The position numbers and the translations under genes are program-made. Positions 5,750-6,713 of a stretch of 6,713 bases of DNA are shown here, piece by piece. Within the stretch, counting starts at the first letter, position 1; each line of letters begins with the position of its first letter. The notes under the pieces were generated by a model that was not told the DNA's origin, did not search any database, and was given only the letters and a program-made list of their open reading frames with translations. Origin of the DNA: CAZEIW01 sp964512305 (GTDB taxonomy: Bacteria; Pseudomonadota; Gammaproteobacteria; Burkholderiales; Burkholderiaceae_F); NCBI GenBank assembly GCA_964512305.1, contig CAZEIW010000094.1:1-6713 (forward strand). Reading direction: 5' to 3'.

Positions 5750-5868
5750 GCGAAACGCCGCTCGCGTCGAACGGATCGGGGAACTTTGGGGACAGCTTGG
5801 CGCCGCCTGCCGCATCCGCGCGAGGCGCATGCCGGCCGGGTCGAGCCCCGAGAGCCGGGACGCCCGGC

Positions 5869-5897
5869 TTGTCGAACGCCGTGGCCTGACTTACTAT
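5869..5897 (+). promoter_or_regulatory. Candidate sigma-70 promoter of paaG
   Basis: A -35-like TTGTCG (5869-5874) and a -10-like TACTAT (5892-5897) are separated by exactly 17 nt, each matching four of six consensus positions. Transcription would start near 5904, giving a leader of about 85 nt. The -10 and start lie within the palindrome at 5896-5917, a geometry expected for repression. Confidence 0.5.
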
Positions 5898-5917
5898 TGA
5901 CCGACCGATCGGTCAAT
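5896..5917. promoter_or_regulatory. TetR-type operator, probably PaaR
   Basis: ATTGACCGA (5896-5904) and TCGGTCAAT (5909-5917) are perfect 9-bp inverted arms around CCGA, with a nested palindrome ACCGATCGGT. This ACCG/CGGT form is typical of operators of TetR-family regulators of acyl-CoA pathways. Its position just upstream of paaG suggests PaaR, whose repression is relieved by phenylacetyl-CoA. The family assignment is from memory and context; the regulator gene is not in the window. Confidence 0.65.
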
Positions 5918-5978
5918 GATTCTCATTTCGCTCCCTGGACCTGATCCACAGGTCCCGCGGTCGAAGCCCAACGTCCCC

Positions 5979-5984
5979 AGGCGG
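5979..5984 (+). promoter_or_regulatory. Ribosome binding site of paaG
   Basis: AGGCGG, 5 nt before the ATG at 5990. It is a modest match to the anti-Shine-Dalgarno, and the only good candidate near a start consistent with homologue length. Confidence 0.5.
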
Positions 5985-5989
5985 CGAAC

Positions 5990-6713
5990 ATGGCGCACGA
6001 TTTCAGCACGATCCTTCTCGAGATCGACCAGGGTGTCGCATCGCTGACGCTGAACCGCCCCGAGCGGCTCAACGCCGCGACCTCGGCGATGCTGGCGGAG
6101 TTGCGGGCGGCGCTCGCGGCGGTGCGCGCCGACGGTTCGGTTCGCTGCCTGCTTCTCACCGGCGCCGGGCGCGCGTTTTGCGCCGGGCAGGACCTCGCGG
6201 ACCCCACCGTCGATCCCGCGCGCGGCGCGGTCGACCTCGGCGCGGCGATCGAGACGGGCTACAAGCCGGTGGTGCTCGCGTTGCGCGAGCTGCCGCTGCC
6301 GGTCGTCTGCGCGGTCAATGGGGTCGCCGCCGGCGCCGGTGCCAACCTCGCGCTGGCGTGCGACGTCGTGCTGGCCGCGCGCTCGGCGAGCTTCATCCAG
6401 CCGTTTTCGAAGCTCGGCCTGCTGCCCGACACCGGCGGCACGTGGCTGCTGCCGCGGCTCGTGGGGCCCGCCCGGGCGATGGGGCTGGCGCTGTTCGGCG
6501 ACCGGGTCCCCGCCGACCAGGCGCAGGCCTGGGGGCTGATCTGGCAGTGCGTCGAGGATGCCGAACTGATGCCCGCGGCGCACCGCCTCGCCGCGCAACT
6601 GGCGGCCGGCCCGACGCTCGGCTATGCGCGCACCAAGCAGGCGCTGCTCGCCTCGCCGGGCCTCTCGCTCGCAGCCAGCCTCGACCTGGAGCGCGATCTG
6701 ATGCGAGAGCTCG
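5990..6713 (+). CDS. paaG: 2-(1,2-epoxy-1,2-dihydrophenyl)acetyl-CoA isomerase (3' truncated)
   Basis: A crotonase-fold enzyme of aerobic phenylacetate degradation that converts the ring-1,2-epoxide of phenylacetyl-CoA to the oxepin-CoA and also acts as an enoyl-CoA isomerase later in the pathway. The window shows 241 codons, open to the right edge with no stop; E. coli PaaG has 262 residues, so roughly 25-30 are missing. Close PaaG features are present throughout: LTLNRPERLNA (19-29), LLLTGAGRAFCAGQDL (54-69) and AVNGVAAGAGANLALACD (108-125), which build the oxyanion hole. SKLGLLPDTGGTWLLPRLVG (140-159) follows, with the catalytic acid Asp147 in place of the Glu of ordinary enoyl-CoA hydratases, then RAMGLALFG and WGLIWQCVED. 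The PDTGGTW motif separates it from generic hydratases. It is probably the first gene of a paa operon behind the operator at 5896-5917. Confidence 0.93.
   Translation, partial: MAHDFSTILLEIDQGVASLTLNRPERLNAATSAMLAELRAALAAVRADGSVRCLLLTGAGRAFCAGQDLADPTVDPARGAVDLGAAIETGYKPVVLALRELPLPVVCAVNGVAAGAGANLALACDVVLAARSASFIQPFSKLGLLPDTGGTWLLPRLVGPARAMGLALFGDRVPADQAQAWGLIWQCVEDAELMPAAHRLAAQLAAGPTLGYARTKQALLASPGLSLAASLDLERDLMREL

Larger units (their letters stand above)
5394..5895. other. Divergent intergenic region between the cyclase and paaG, no convincing gene
   Basis: About 500 bases between divergently transcribed genes. Open frames exist on both strands but encode Arg/Ser/Pro-rich sequences without domains or ribosome binding sites, so I read them as chance. 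It contains a leader stem of the cyclase (5413-5457), a locally AT-richer patch at about 5461-5520 probably holding the cyclase promoter, the palindrome CCGCGGCCGCGG (5581-5592), two GAAGGAT words (5688 and 5705), an FNR-like box (5736-5749), and a 7-bp GC stem at 5853-5869 next to the paaG promoter. Confidence 0.6.

Noticed and set aside
5396..5830. Minus-strand 144-codon frame upstream of the cyclase
   Set aside because: No domain, no ribosome binding site, Pro/Ser/Arg-rich translation, and it overlaps the regulatory elements of the divergent gap.
5853..5869. Terminator stem AGCCGGG-ACG-CCCGGCT
   Set aside because: It is a perfect 7-bp stem, but no gene precedes it on the plus strand, no T-run follows, and it abuts the paaG -35 element.
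5894..6598. Minus-strand open frame of 234 codons across paaG
   Set aside because: It is the antisense shadow of paaG, whose motifs are unmistakable on the plus strand; its product is a low-complexity Arg/Gly/Gln-rich sequence.

Overview
The window is very GC-rich bacterial DNA. Its gene content and order (a Kdo transferase, a TolC-family outer-membrane factor, a rhodanese and a PIMT-like methyltransferase, then phenylacetate catabolism) point to a Gram-negative proteobacterium, most likely a betaproteobacterium of the Burkholderiales/Rhodocyclales type. That placement rests on recalled gene neighbourhoods and protein similarity, not on a search.

Layout. (1) Bases 2-925, plus strand: the C-terminal part of waaA (Kdo transferase), cut by the window's left edge and carrying an in-frame REP-like palindrome. 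(2) Bases 926-1260: a gap between convergent genes, filled with palindromic repeat units, a 21-bp direct repeat and a decayed second copy of the tail of tolC. (3) Bases 1261-3736, minus strand: a compact probable operon transcribed as PIMT-like methyltransferase, rhodanese, TolC-family protein, with gaps of about 35 and 26 nt. (4) Bases 3867-5393, minus strand: a two-TM, PAS-PAS-GGDEF diguanylate cyclase with intact GGDEF and I-site, ending in a hairpin right after its stop. (5) Bases 5394-5989: a divergent intergenic region with no convincing gene. It holds a leader stem, a long-spaced inverted repeat, an FNR-like box and, at its right end, a promoter overlapped by a TetR-type operator. (6) Base 5990 to the right edge, plus strand: paaG, the ring-epoxide/oxepin isomerase of aerobic phenylacetyl-CoA degradation, cut at its 3' end.

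How the genes relate. waaA and tolC both serve the outer membrane. The rhodanese and methyltransferase are probable co-transcribed partners of tolC with no obvious mechanistic link. The cyclase is a separate unit. paaG probably begins a phenylacetate operon under a PaaR-like repressor.

The genes themselves are mostly ordinary, and I see no clearly new biological system. The most notable signals are structural: the palindrome inside waaA, compensatory stem changes between intergenic repeats, the duplicated tolC tail, the missing substrate motif in the PIMT-like protein, and the operator at paaG.
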